From: Fremontodendron californicum | Taxonomy: Eukaryota; Streptophyta; Magnoliopsida; Malvales; Malvaceae | Direction of reading: 5' to 3' | Assembly (NCBI GenBank): GCA_030761205.1 | Contig: JAULJL010000035.1 | Span: forward strand, 18,331,001-18,395,000 | DNA length: 64,000 nt | Part shown: positions 46,331-58,512 of the stretch, piece after piece | How the letters are laid out: each line of letters opens with the position of its first letter | How positions within the stretch are numbered: position 1 is the stretch's first letter | Notes under the pieces: generated by a model | Databases searched by the model: none | What the model saw: the letters and a program-made list of their open reading frames with translations, nothing else | What the model was told of the DNA's origin: nothing | Program-made: the position numbers and the translations under genes

Positions 46331-46416
46331 TAAAATATCTCTGTTATTAAACGATTACATAAGCATGTCATCACTCTCCAGTGTCAAGAATCAACCCAAC
46401 GTTGAATGTTGCTTCC

Positions 46417-46565
46417 TGTTACTTGGACTTGAGTGCGACTGTTGAATTGACGTATGTATTTGACACAAGTAAGTTCATTTGTTTTAACTTTTTATATATT
46501 TAAAGAATCGTACTTTTATACCCACATTAGTGGGATACGGGTTTTTCAAGAAAAATGAAGAATTA
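46417..46565 (+). mobile_element. MITE family M, copy 7 (degenerate)
   Basis: CTGTTACTTGGACTTGAGTG start, a TTATATATTTAAAGAATCGTAC core and a TTCAAGAAAAATGAAGAAT end; the right terminus has been lost next to the fold-back element. Confidence 0.6.
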
Positions 46566-46569
46566 AAGC

Positions 46570-46905
46570 AAGGCTTAAATATAAAAAAGCCCCTAAATTA
46601 AAACTAAATAATAATCTAAGTATTTATCGTTTTATTACAATCAATTAAGCACTCAAACATCTATTTTCATCCAAATGAGTCATTGATTGGACAAAATTTG
46701 GTTAAAAGTCATCATCAATTTTCGTCCAATCAAGAACTCAATTGGGTGAAAATAGATATTTGAAGGCTCAAATTGATGAAAATATATGCTTAAGGGCTCA
46801 AATTGATGAAAAAATATATTTGAAAACTCAATTGATTGCAATAAAATGATAAGGACTTAGATAATTATTTAATTTCAGTTTAAGCACTTTTTATACTTAA
46901 ACCTT
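46570..46905. mobile_element. Fold-back MITE with long inverted repeats
   Basis: 336 bp. The left arm starts AAGGCTTAAATATAAAAAAG; the right arm in reverse complement starts AAGGTTTAAGTATAAAAAG. The arms stay similar for 50 bases or more. The inner halves (ATCTATTTTCATCCAA and GGGTGAAAATAGAT) are also inverted, so nearly the whole element is a palindrome. Confidence 0.8.
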
Positions 46906-47408
46906 AAAGCAACATAGCTACTACTACTTTGATAATGAAGGAGAAAAAATTTCGTTTGATAATCACTCAAAAAATAAAAATCTAAAAACTTAATCATACC
47001 CTCACAAACTTGTAATTCATCTTCTGATATGCCATCAAACAAGCTTTGATGCCATAGAAGTGGCGGAAGAATCAGAATTAATAATGTACTAGCTAGTAAT
47101 GGTAAATAAACAAAACAAAAAGTTGATTTTATTGGAAAATTGGTTCTGAATTTCTTCAAATAAGTGATTGTTTTTTTTTTTTTTTTTTTACAAAGTGGTT
47201 TTAAGAAAAGTTAAATGAAAACAAGAAAATGTTTAAGACCAAAGTGAACCTGTAAGAAACAAAGCCTAGAGTTAGGTTCCAAGTGCAATGATGTAGTATT
47301 TTCAGTTCAATAATACTAAGTTTGTGATTTCACCAATTGATACTATGCCTTGGCAAATTTGGCTAACAAGTACCAATATTATATCTCCAAATTTATACGG
47401 CATTATAA

Positions 47409-47715
47409 TAGCCTGATCATGGCCGTGTCGGACCCGAAAATTTTCTTTTCTCTTATTCGAGCCCTGCTCTAAGTGGCTTCGGGTTGACTCGTAAACTCGT
47501 TTCATTATTTAAATAATATTAAAATATTAAAAAAATTATTTTTATATTAATATTTATATATTTATATAATTAAATTTAAATAAAAATAATTTTTTATTAC
47601 ATAAACAATAATTCAGATCAAGCCAGCTTGAAGTGAAAAAATTCCTACCCAAGCCTGACCCAATACGGGCCGGGCCTGTCGAGCCGGACAAGTAGCTCGG
47701 CCCTTGAGTAGGTCT
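47409..47715. mobile_element. MITE family D, copy 2 (older)
   Basis: TAGCCTGATCATGGCCGTGTC at left; AAGACCTACTCAAGGGCCGAG as the reverse complement of the right end. GGCCCG-rich ends and an AT-rich core as in 44030-44298. Confidence 0.65.
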
Positions 47716-47760
47716 TCAATAGCCTTTACAATCAATTCATCACCAACATTATTAGTAACA

Positions 47761-47945
47761 TATGTTACTTAAATTCGGGTGAATGATAAATACAAGTATG
47801 TGTCCGATATGAGTATACTTAATTTTTTTTTTAAAAAAATTTTATATATTTGAAAAATCATATCTTATATACATATTCGAATATGTATTAATACAAGTGT
47901 GGGATACAAATACTTTTATGAAAATAAAAAATTCGAGTAACATAG
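47761..47945 (+). mobile_element. MITE family M, copy 8
   Basis: TATGTTACTTAAATTCGGG to AATTCGAGTAACATAG. Flanking octamers TTAGTAAC and TTAGTTTC match at 6 of 8. Confidence 0.75.
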
Positions 47946-48329
47946 TTAGTTTCATCCTTTTCCATTCATTTCAAGGCAACCAAAATATGTACTCTTTGGT
48001 TAAGCAAAATTTGAGAATTTCAATAAAATTAACACTATTAAAGCTACATTAGGGCCAATTTTTTAACCCCCAAACACATGATAGATACTGTATAATCTTG
48101 ATTGCCATAAAAGATGAATAATTCGAATCTAAATTACTGTAAAGGTTAACTAAATTATAAAATATATATACTACATTTAAATGGAATGAGAAAAGCAACG
48201 TTGGTGTTTCATTTAGCTGTCATTGTTCCTAACATTCTCCTAAAACTCAAAAAGTATCCATCATCTGACTTTGCACGAATCAAAATAGAACCCTCCAAAA
48301 CAGCAATTTAGATTCGATAATTTTATACA

Positions 48330-48510
48330 TAATATAATTACACGATAAGAGAAAAATTAATTAAAATATAATAAAAAACACGAAACATCACTAATATAAG
48401 AATATATCAAAATCTATATAATACGAATTATTAACGTATCAAAATCTATATAACACCTTAAATACAATATGATGTAAGAAAATAACACGAATACGACGGG
48501 AAGAAACAGA
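48330..48510. mobile_element. MITE family A, decayed copy 3
   Basis: AATCTATATAATACGAATTA followed by TTAACGTATCAAAATCTATAT matches the interior of 4109-4339 and 29053-29242. The ends are eroded. Confidence 0.5.
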
Positions 48511-48666
48511 ATAAGTCTTATGATGGCAATTATGTAAATCAAAAGAATTCCATGGTCATTTTCCATCAACTTCAGCTGTTACCCGGCAAAAAATTCCTTT
48601 CAAATAACATCCCACCATAAAAATAAAATAAAAAAAAACTGCTGAAAGCACCCGATCTGGAAAAGC

Positions 48667-48673
48667 TATAAAA
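48667..48673 (+). promoter_or_regulatory. TATA box of the DAR2-type gene
   Basis: TATAAAA 347 bp upstream of the chosen ATG, followed by a long CT-rich leader (48740-49010), as is usual for plant core promoters. Inferred from position and composition only. Confidence 0.5.
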
Positions 48674-48897
48674 TGAAATTCCTTCTCCAGCTATGATACA
48701 AAAGCTTTTTCATGGAACAGCAAATTCTAAACCGTCCACAAAGTTTGATTTTTTTTTTTTCTTATTAATTTTATATTTTTTTTTGGGTTTCCTTTACTCA
48801 AATATTCCTTCCACTTTCTCAAGCCAAGAATCTCTCCTCTCCTCTGCTTTGCTTACTTTCTCCCCTTCAGATTCTTCTTTCTCTCCTTCTTTTAACA

Positions 48898-49275
48898 ATG
48901 CTTCTTTTCCTCCCTCCTCTCTTTCTCTCCTCCCATTCTTCCCTCTCTTCCTGTCGTTTTCATCGATATATTCCGGCGATTATTGATAAATATCTTCCTT
49001 CCCTTCCACCTCCATGGCTCCTCCTCCTCCCTCGAATGTCAACCACCTCTCTCATCCTTGCATCTACGGTATGTTCTTCGCCTTTCTTTTCCGCTCTGTT
49101 TTCCTCTGTTTCCCTTCCTTCTAGCTTCATTTCCTCTGTTTGTCTCTGTTTCAGTTCACATGTATTCTATACTAGGACAGTTTTTCTTATAGTATTTTGG
49201 GTTACTTTTATTTTTTCGAGTTTCTTTTTCGTTCTGTTTAATTCAAATGTGTTTGATAAAATGTGTTTATACTAG
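48898..49275 (+). promoter_or_regulatory. Possible upstream ORF overlapping the DAR2 start
   Basis: An ATG at 48898, in the inferred leader, opens a frame that runs past the main ATG (49014) in another phase. If transcription starts near 48700 this uORF would be scanned first and could reduce translation. Its protein is Leu/Ser-rich low complexity, so only the regulatory effect is of interest. Confidence 0.3.
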
Positions 49276-52200
49276 GACAATTTTTCTTATAGTATTTTGG
49301 GTTACTTTTATTTTTTAGAGTTTCTTTTTCGTTCTGTTTCAACTCAAATGTGTTCGATAAATTGTTTTGTTTATAGTATTCTAGTGCAGGTTTTTCATTT
49401 GGTACTTTTTTTCAGTATATCTTTTTGTTATATATTGAAGTTTTTATGGAAAAGCAGGGGACTTTAATTCTGCATACCCAGAGAGAAAATCAAGGCTTAT
49501 GAAATGGCTGGGCAAGCTTTTCAAAACCAATTCAAGTGGTCGTCGAGGCGGTGGCAGTGGTGGCTATAATCCACATTTTCTAGGGGAAGAAAATATGGTT
49601 GTTCGTGCTCCGGCTAGGACACCGGTAACTTTATAATTTTATTTTGTTTTCCTAGTAATTTGATTTTGATATAAATATTTTTGTAGTAATGGTAAGAAAA
49701 GAAAGTTAGCTTTCAAGCATATAAACAAAAGATTAGATTAACTTTTACATGAAAAGAGAGAGGATGAGGAGAATTTTTTTCTGGAGAATCATGATTTCTC
49801 CATGGATTGGCAACATGAAATAAAGTTGGCTTAGCCATTTCAGTTATTTTCTGCAATTTTTTTTCCCTTTGCGTTTGCCAAGAAACCAAGAAGAAAAAGA
49901 TGTCTATTTCAATTGAATTGTAGACTTGTGTGTTAGAACAATGTGTTTCTTTGTTGCTTAGAAGATTGGAAACATTTTTGACATCTAGTTTGGTTTTATG
50001 TCAATAGGATGATCGTCCTAGGACAACGAAGGATCAAGAAGAATTAGATCATGCAATCGCGCTTTCTTTGTCTGAGGGTATGGGAAAACCAAGTGGTAAG
50101 TTCTACAATGTCTAAGGGTTGATTGATCCTCCATGATTCTCCTCATCAATCTTTATTCTCTCTTAATCTTACGATCTACGTTTACTAATTCAGTGTTAGT
50201 GTTTTTCAGGTTACAATGAATGGCGAACAGATGATAATTATGGTGGAGCTTTACCGAGGGGTGCTGATGATGGTAGCATGAATTCATCTACATGTCCTCC
50301 TTATGGCACTTTGCAATACCATCCTGCTGGATACAGGTAAAAAAACTTTTAATCATAGTTGTAAAAAGAATGTGAGATTAAGTTTTTCCAAAACCATTGT
50401 TTGGTTCCTTCCCTCTTCTTCATCTTGCACTTGCTGGCTATGCTACTTAAACTTCTCATTTTTCCTGAAGTATTCATCTCTGACACTCGTGTCTGATATA
50501 TATTCGGATATGAATATTCGGATACAATTCTTTAAATATATGAAAGAACTTAAAAAAAAATTTAGCATATTCGTGCCGGACATGTAACCGTATTCGACAC
50601 TCACCCGAATACGTAACCATATCCGACACTCACCCAAGTCCGAGTAACATATGTTTATGCCTATGACTTGCAGAGTATGTGCTGGTTGTCATCGCGAAAT
50701 TGGATATGGCAATTACTTGGGATGCATGGGAGCATATTTTCATCCTAATTGCTTCCGATGCCATTCTTGTGGTTATCCGATTACCGAGCAGGAGGTAGTT
50801 TTATTCATCTTTGGTCCAAAAAGAGACCAACTTCTTTCTGTTTAGCTTTTCAAATATCCTATTCTTTGTTGTCAAAGTTACAAGAGAAATTAAGCATATA
50901 GCTCTAAACTTGTTTTTTCCTGGCGATCCAAGTTTTCTTTGTCAGGAAGGGATCCCTATCACAAAACTTGCTTCAAAGAATTGACGCATCCCAAATGTGA
51001 AGTTTGTCTCCAATTTGTAAGGATTTCTTGTATTCTTTCTAGATTATATCATTTGAATTATTGGCACTATGAATTACATTCTTATTCTCAGTTACATCGA
51101 AATTTCAGATTCCCACTAATGGAGCTGGTTTAATAGAGTATAGGTGCCATCCATTTTGGTCCCAAAAGTATTGTCCATCACATGAGCATGATAACACAGC
51201 TCGCTGCTGTAGTTGTGAACGTTTGGAGGTATGGATCTAAGCCTATGTTGCTTCGACTCTTCAATTTTCTTGAAGTATCCGTGTCCGACGCATATTCGGA
51301 CATGATATGGGGATATGATCCCCCAAGGACTCTCTAAATACATGGAAAAACTTAGAATAAATCAAACATACCCATGTCGGACACATATCCGTGACCGACA
51401 CTCATACCCGAGTCCGAATAACATAAATCTAAGCCACTTCTAGGATTTGTTTGATTAGACCGCGGTATCTTCTTCAAATGTCTGCTAACAATTGTTGCTG
51501 TTGGTTATTGTTTGTTTTTCTCCTTTACCCCCCATTTTTTCTTCAAAAATTTTCCTCCTGAAAGTCTAGGAATGTAAGATACTATTCGCTGGAAGATGGG
51601 CGGAGTTTATGCTTTGAATGTATGGAATCTGCAATCATGGACACTGGTGATTGCCAACCTCTTTACCATGCCATCAGAGACTATTATGAAGGAATGAATA
51701 TGAAACTAGACCAGCAAATTCCCATGCTTCTCGTTGAAAGACAAGCACTTAATGAAGCTATTGTTGGAGAGAAAAATGTAAAATATGAACTCTTGCTCAA
51801 TGTTTTACACTTCTGTTTTATGGAATGGCTTTGATTCAGTTTGGTTTCTTTCCAGGGATATCATCACATGCCTGAGACAAGGGGTTTGTGTCTCTCTGAA
51901 GAGCAGACAGTTACCAGTGTATGTCAAACTGAACTAATTCCATGGTTTTGCTTTGTTGATTGAGATAAAGTCTGACTATATTACGACAATTCACTATACA
52001 TTGTCTTTCAATTTATTCATCACAGATACTAAAGAGACCGCGAATTGGAGGCCGACAACTTTTTGGAATGAGAACTCAACCTCAGAAGCTGACCAGGAAA
52101 TGTGAAGTTACTGCCATTCTAGTTCTTTATGGTCTTCCAAGGTACAATCCCACGGAATTTCTTCTTTTCCCCTTGTACTTAATTTGTGAGTTAAGTTTAA

Positions 52201-53498
52201 ATACCGGCACCAGTTCTTATGTTAAAAAAGTTATCTTTCATTTTTGATGATCATACTTCTTTGCATTAGAACTTCAATCAAGTGTATTATGATTTGAAAA
52301 GACAGAGGCTCCCCATGTTATTTTGACTCCTGCACTGTTTTTCTAAGGCTATGTTGCTCCGACTCTTCATTGTTTTTGAAGTATTCGTGTCCGACACATA
52401 TCCGGATATGGGTATAGGGATATAATCCTCTAAGGACACCTCCAAATACATATAAATCTTAAAAAAAATTGAATATACCCGTATCCGACACTCACACTCG
52501 AGTCCGAGTAACATAGTTCTATGGTGTACAACAAGTTACATTGGATAGAGATCAGACATGCTACTATCTGGCTTCCTGATTAGAACATGGAATGAGACAT
52601 GTAGATGTAGGAGTGACTATGATAAATATTGTAATATATATACATGTCTAGGCAACATATCTTAGAGTAACGACCATGGAGAGTAATACATGTCAACAAG
52701 AGGCATGCAATTGACAATGTATATTGTTGAATATATCAAGCTTGTTTAACAGATATCTGAAATTACTCTTTTGAGTTTAGGGAGAAATAGAATATTTGGT
52801 TCAATCTTTTCTGGTTAGGACTCAGATTTTAGTTAAACAGATTCTATCTTATTCAGAACTCAGAATTTGAAGAAAGCAAGTTAATTTATAGCTGATCTCC
52901 TACAATTTGTAGTTAATCTTCTGCTTGATAAAGAACTGAGTAAATCTACTGCATGCTATTTATCTCTTGTTGAAGTTCAAACAGTAATTCTCACTTCATT
53001 TGATATCTTTGCTGGATTGCAGACTACTAACTGGGGCTATTCTTGCCCACGAGTTAATGCATGGCTGGTTACGCCTCAAAGGTAGAAAAATGCAATCAAT
53101 CCACATTCCTGTATAAAGTTTCTGAATACTTCTATTTTTATTTTATTTTATTTTCTCCATTGATATATAATGCAGGATATAGAAATCTGAATCCCGAGGT
53201 AGAGGAAGGTATCTGTCAAGTACTATCATACATGTGGCTTGAATCTGAAGTATTGCCTGGATCAAGCAATAGGGCATCTACATCAGCAGCTTCTTCATCT
53301 TCTTCTTCTTCATCGTCGAAGAAAGGAGGAAAATCTAATGTTGAAAACAAGCTTGGTGAGTTTTTCATTCACCAAATTGCCCATGATGCTTCCCCTGCCT
53401 ATGGGGGAGGGTTTAGAGCTGCCAATGCAGCTGTTAATAAATATGGTTTACGCCGTACTTTAGACCACATTCGCCTGACCGGGAATTTCCCTTTGTAA
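49014..53498 (+). CDS. DAR2: DA1-related LIM-domain ubiquitin-activated peptidase (DAR2 type)
   Basis: Twelve exons: 49014-49068, 49458-49624, 50008-50095, 50210-50336, 50674-50794, 50933-51016, 51109-51228, 51565-51777, 51856-51918, 52026-52141, 53023-53081, 53176-53498; 1536 bp, 511 aa. The first exon (MAPPPPSNVNHLSHPCIYG) and MKWLGKLFK match the recalled N-terminus of Arabidopsis DAR2 (At2g39830). Order: one ubiquitin-interacting motif (QEELDHAIALSLSEG, about residue 80), a LIM domain (CAGCHREIG..CFRCHSCGYPI..HKTCFKELTHPKCEVC), a LIM-like CHPFWSQKYCPSHEHD..CCSCERLE, and the DA1 peptidase domain with AHELMHGW (HExxH zinc motif, split from upstream exons by a 0.9-kb intron) and the C-terminal DHIRLTGNFPL. 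DA1-family peptidases cleave growth regulators and limit organ size; DAR2 affects meristem and endoreduplication. Introns 4, 7 and 10 each hold a family M MITE. Decayed duplicates lie upstream. Confidence 0.93.
50438..50651 (-). mobile_element. MITE family M, copy 9, in DAR2 intron 4
   Basis: CTATGCTACTTAAACTTC to AGTCCGAGTAACATA, with an internal duplication of the CCGTATTCGACACTCACCCGA unit (two tandem versions). Its right end is only 22 bp from the exon 5 acceptor at 50673. Confidence 0.8.
51243..51426 (-). mobile_element. MITE family M, copy 10, in DAR2 intron 7
   Basis: CTATGTTGCTTCGACTC to AGTCCGAATAACATAA; perfect 8-bp duplication ATCTAAGC (51235-51242 and 51427-51434). It starts 15 bp after the exon 7 donor. 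The copy 2 exon 7 remnant near 37868 continues past the donor without this element. Confidence 0.88.
52349..52516 (-). mobile_element. MITE family M, copy 11, in DAR2 intron 10
   Basis: CTATGTTGCTCCGACTC to AGTCCGAGTAACATAG; flanks TTCTAAGG (52341-52348) and TTCTATGG (52517-52524), 7 of 8 matching. Confidence 0.88.
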
Positions 53499-54775
53499 AA
53501 ACCTCAGTGATGATTCCTCAGAATCGAGGCTTGATAAAAAAAAAAAAGGGTCAATTGTCAAAAATATTGAGGTCATGACAGAAGATTGAAATAGCTTCTC
53601 CCCAAAATTTTCATGGGGTTCCATGACAATACATGCTGAGATGATGTTTCAAGTTCAAAATAACTTGTTTTTATTGTTGTCTAATAAGAGAATTTTTTTT
53701 TTTCCTTTGGTCCTTGCTGTAAGAAATGCTTCTGAACTTTCCTGGAAAAAGAAATTTGTGGAGAAACTGGCAATAACAGCCAAATCCAAGCTGTATTAAT
53801 GGAGGATGTCAGAAAAACTTTTGGGTGTTTTATTTGACTCCCAATTCAACCAAATAAATCAAGATGTCCTTAGAAACAAAAGATTTGGACCATGCTTGCA
53901 ATGAGATTTGTTAAGTTTTATTCAGACAACCATAAGAAAGTAAGCTTCAAATTCAATACTGAAGTTAAGAAAACATGGAAAAGAGTAAATGTTAACTTGT
54001 TGATACAATCCGTCTAATGAGATCGAAGGCTGCTTTACTACAATTTGTGCATAATAAATAAATAATTAAAAGAAAAGGAAGGCCTGCCCAAATGTCTTCT
54101 AAACAGACTTTGACATCAGGAAAGCCAGCTTTGCAAAACATATCCAGACCAGATTACAGAGAACAAAGCAGCAACTGCAATTTCAGAAATCATTGATAAT
54201 AAAATTACAAAAGACATACTCCAAAAAGACCTATGTTACTCGGACTCGGAAGTGAATATCGGATACGAGTATGTGTCTGAAACGGACATACTCAATTTTT
54301 CCAAAAATTTTTCACATATTTAAAAGATCGTACTCCATACCTATTTCTGAATATGAGTTGGATATGAATGTCAAATCCGAGTACTTTAAGAAAAATGAAA
54401 AATCGGAGTAACATAACCAAAAACTCATGAAACAATTATCTTCTGTAAGATAAGGTAAAATATGACTAAAATTTGAAGTTATAAATGTATTGATACATGC
54501 CAGTGATTTATGCAATTAGGTAAAAGGGTGTTCAAAGATGATCACCATAGGTATTTGCACCTTAAGGATGCAAACAACATCATTGAGGTACACTTGAAAT
54601 GTAAGTCACCATCCATCTATTTACATGGAAAAATATATTTCTCATAGCAGCATCACAAAATTTGCCACTGCAAAAAGAGCTATAAAAGTTAAATATGCTG
54701 TGCTATCACATAACCAATTTAACGAACCCGTCTTTTCAGTTGCAGATCAAACATCAGGATTCGAACGATCACGAA
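53499..54775. other. Intergenic, tail-to-tail between DAR2 and the carrier gene
   Basis: DAR2 3' UTR (to about 53830, with a T-tract near 53693), then AT-rich sequence with a family M MITE (54231-54415) and the probable carrier 3' UTR. Confidence 0.55.
54231..54415 (+). mobile_element. MITE family M, copy 12
   Basis: CTATGTTACTCGGACTCGG to AAATCGGAGTAACATAA, about 1.28 bp of spacing per family consensus base at most and full core present; target duplication unclear. Confidence 0.8.
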
Positions 54776-57700
54776 CTATAGTTTTGTGGCAACATCTGCT
54801 AAAAGCATCTTCAATGTTTCATAGGTCATGAAACAAATGCCAACACCAGGCACCACTTTGTAATATTCAGGCAATATCCCTCTATATAAACCACGAAAGC
54901 CTTCAGTCTGGAATATGTGCTTAAATGTACCGAAAAGCCCTGTTGTGTAAACGCGGGCTCGACCACCAGCCCCCTCCAACTGTTTGCGTCGCCTAATGAG
55001 ATCCAAAGGAAATATTGCTGCATTTATACAGAACACAAATGAAAAGATCCAAGACATTACAAGGCAATTCATAGAAGAAAATATCACCAAGCAAATAATA
55101 ATAAAAAAAGAAATTAGTAGCTGTACTTAAGAAAGACAAACCAACTAAATAACCTAAACCTAATTGTACAGAAATAGTCAAGCTCGTGAAGAATCCAAAT
55201 TTTCGTAAATGCTACGAAAAGTAGTTTCAAGTTTCAACTGCTAAAGTAAACAATCCAAGCTATCAATAAACAGCATGCTATTCACACTAAAATAAATAAA
55301 TAAACATCATGCTATAACAAATTTGTGATTTAACATTGAAAAAAGCCTTCAACAAAGACTTTCCTGCCAACCAAGAAAACCTTAACTCAAGGCCATCACC
55401 AATACTCAGTAATGATGTTGAATTGATACTGCACTCTTCAAGAAAAGTTAGTACGGTGTGGCCGTGTGGGTGGTCATTCCAGGAGAAAGCAATTGATGGT
55501 TGAGCTGCTATAGCACTCTAAGATTGAACTTTGCAGCTCAATAAGTTAGTGATTTAATAGATCTTTTTGGTTTAAGAGAAATAAAATTTGGATGATTAAG
55601 AAACCTATAATATAACATTCAATCATAAAAAAGAGAAAGCGAAGAAATTGTGCTATGGTCGACATGACTTATTAGGAAAGCCAACAACAAGACATTGGCA
55701 ATCTAGGTAATATTAATGCAGGTTTTGACTGGCCCAAATATGTATTACATTCAACCCCTCATAGACCTTTTGTAGCAAGTGAAAAGTTCAAGCCATGAAA
55801 CAGAACCAACAAGGTGATCAATACACTAAAGCTAGAAACCTGGTTACTACCTGTCTACCCCAAGGAAACCTAAGGGATGAGAGATAAACTCTACAACAAA
55901 ATGTGACAGAAACCAAATCCAGGCTGCTTAAAAGGTGTAAGACTTATATGACTTATCTATTTCAGTGAGGAGCACCAATTAGCTTCCATTAATAGAAACT
56001 ACTTGTTGGACCTTGTCCACACATTTGAATCACTATTTTGTTAGTAAAAGCATCTGGCTTAAGTTATCTTCAGGGAATGGAAGGAAAATAAAATTATTGA
56101 ATTTACTCCACATCTGATACAAATTGATGGAAAGTTCCTGGAAAATTGCACCAGCAAGGTCACAAGGACTCCGATCCACTAAGAAAGGGCAAGGAAACCT
56201 AACTGAGAAGCATACCTCAAGGAGGATACCTCTCACACTGATATCTTGAGGAAGCAGTATTAGTTCACCTGAGAGTAGAGCCACCCTATTATGGAACAAA
56301 CTGCAATCCTTGGGGAGAAAAGTTGTTGAGAAAATGTTGTAGAGCAAAGTTAATCCAAGAATGATTTTTACATAAGAATAAATACTGGTAGAGAATGATA
56401 GAGAAAATGGTAAATTTCTTGTTGACTTCCTTACTAAAGTTCTCAAATGCCAGACCAAAAACAACTCCCTTTTGGGTCTCTGGCTCTAGGGTTCAATCTG
56501 GTTTAGATGCTTAATGCAGAGCCTGCACCACAGCCTGCTTCTCTGCATCAAAAGCATAGTAAACAGCTAATGGATTAACCTCTATAGTTAGATAATGACA
56601 TTGTTAGATCAAATAAATGTAAGTATTTCAACCAAAAACGTTTCCTCCAAAACGAAATTGTTAATTAACAATTGATAGAGTAGCTGAAGCTTTGGGCACA
56701 CTTACACCAATCATTCAATTGATGGTTTAAAGAAGTATTAAGAGCGACAAATTACGCAACATGATACAGCCGTATCTCTGTTACTACAACTGACAATAGA
56801 CAAAACATTTACCTAAGAGACAGCTATTCAGGAAAAATAGAACAACGCAGTAAAATATACCCACAATTATACTCTATTTCAATTGCAAGATCAAATAAAG
56901 TTCTCCTTTACATGGTAAATAACCAAAAAGAAAGGAAAAAGAATGAAAATAGAACACAACAGATTTCTGAAAATTGCAATTAAGTTTTCCAACACAGCTC
57001 GTCTAAAAATCACTCACCTGTTGATGATACAATCCCTGAAAGACTGCCGCAAGATAGACTGACCAGGACAGTGGAATCATGGGGCCTAATAGAAAGTTAA
57101 TTATAAAAAAGAGAAAGGAGTTGGACTTAGAAAAGGATGATCTATGAAATAATGATCAGAAGAAGGCACATTTTATTGTTCAAGAGGAGTAATCACCTTT
57201 GTGACTGCCAAAAAGACCTCATGCTCTCATATACTGAAAAGCTAATTGCTATGCTGGGTCCAACACCTAAAAGTGTCGCTCCAAGTCCCTTGTATAGGCC
57301 CAAAACACCCTCATCTTTGCAAATAGTTTGCAAAGCATGCCAAATGCCTCTGTAGTATGCAACATTTGTCTGTATATAGAAGAAAAGTAGAGAGGTTTAA
57401 ATATCACTCATCAATTGTACCTGTAAACTAAGAACCAAACTTATGTTTTTGAAAGTAAAAACACCAAAAATGATGTACACAGCTATGTAAATTACGATTT
57501 AGATGTTGCAATTACTCAATGTCACACTAAGACCAGTTCAAACCCAAATGGGGGCACATACATGCTTCTCTGTTCATGTAAACTAGCAGTTAATGACAAA
57601 AGTTCAGTCAATATCAGGAAACATAAACAAAGAAAAAAAAGAAAAACACTATTTACCTACTTAAAGCAATCAAGCCTGCTCATAATTGTGGCCAAGCAAG

Positions 57701-58463
57701 GAAAAAATATTCTAATGCACAGAAAAATCGGATAACATTGCAGAAAGGCAGCACTACCCATCCAAAACAATGCCAATGAGTGCTTTTTGCAAACCTCACA
57801 TTCAACAATAATATAAAATATTAATAACAAGAAAGCAAATATTTGCCTGAGAATATTTTGTGAAGGGCATATGGATCTAACCTGGGCTGCAAGACGTGTT
57901 CTAACAAGATCCAGTGGATACGTAGCAGATGCAGCAGTAATTCCTGCCAAGCCACCACCTACAAAATGTATGCAAAGGTCGGCACTCATACTCTTACCAT
58001 GACTTTCCAGTACTGGATGCATATATAGTAACTGAAACAAAGAATAAATATCAAAATGTAAGAATAAAAATGCCCAAAAAGACATGGAGAAGGTCAAAGA
58101 GTATCAAATCTTAACCAGATCAAAGCAAAATTCAGTAAAATACAAACAGCATTGTATTGTAGAAGGTATGATGTCTAGAATCTTAGTACCGACCTTCTTA
58201 TAGCGCTCATAGGCATAGAAGTTTAAAGAAGAATATGGTAGACGATGTGCAATTGTAACCAGATTTCCTTTCCAGAAGGCTCTGAAACCTTCTTCGCCAA
58301 CAATACGTGATGCTTCACGCCATATACTAGCTTTTCTTAATGTTGCAGCATCAGAGTGCATACCTTGCACCTATGAGATATGATGACAAAAACAAGGTAG
58401 ATGAAATAAGGTAAAATATCACAGTGGTTGCCAACTCATGAAGGAAAACTATTTCAAGACACA

Positions 58464-58512
<49 letters not shown>

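Larger units (their letters stand above)
43026..49013. other. Gene-poor 6-kb block upstream of the DAR2-type gene
   Basis: 43031-43075 continues the DAR2 3' UTR-like relic interrupted by the copia element. The rest is MITEs (families M, D, A, and a fold-back element), a 21-bp minisatellite, a third copy of the duplicated upstream segment (45840-46330) and, from about 48600, the DAR2 promoter and CT-rich leader. The short minus-strand frame at 46906-47159, with DGISEDELQVCEG and a donor-like GTATGA, is unassigned and may be a scrap of a gene. Confidence 0.6.

Noticed and set aside
46875..47159. 94-aa minus-strand frame with DGISEDELQVCEG
   Set aside because: Partly overlaps the fold-back MITE and has no recognisable domain. 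It may include an exon scrap, but I cannot support a gene.
47302..47505. 67-aa minus-strand frame
   Set aside because: Lies largely in the family D MITE end and adjacent AT-rich sequence; no domain.
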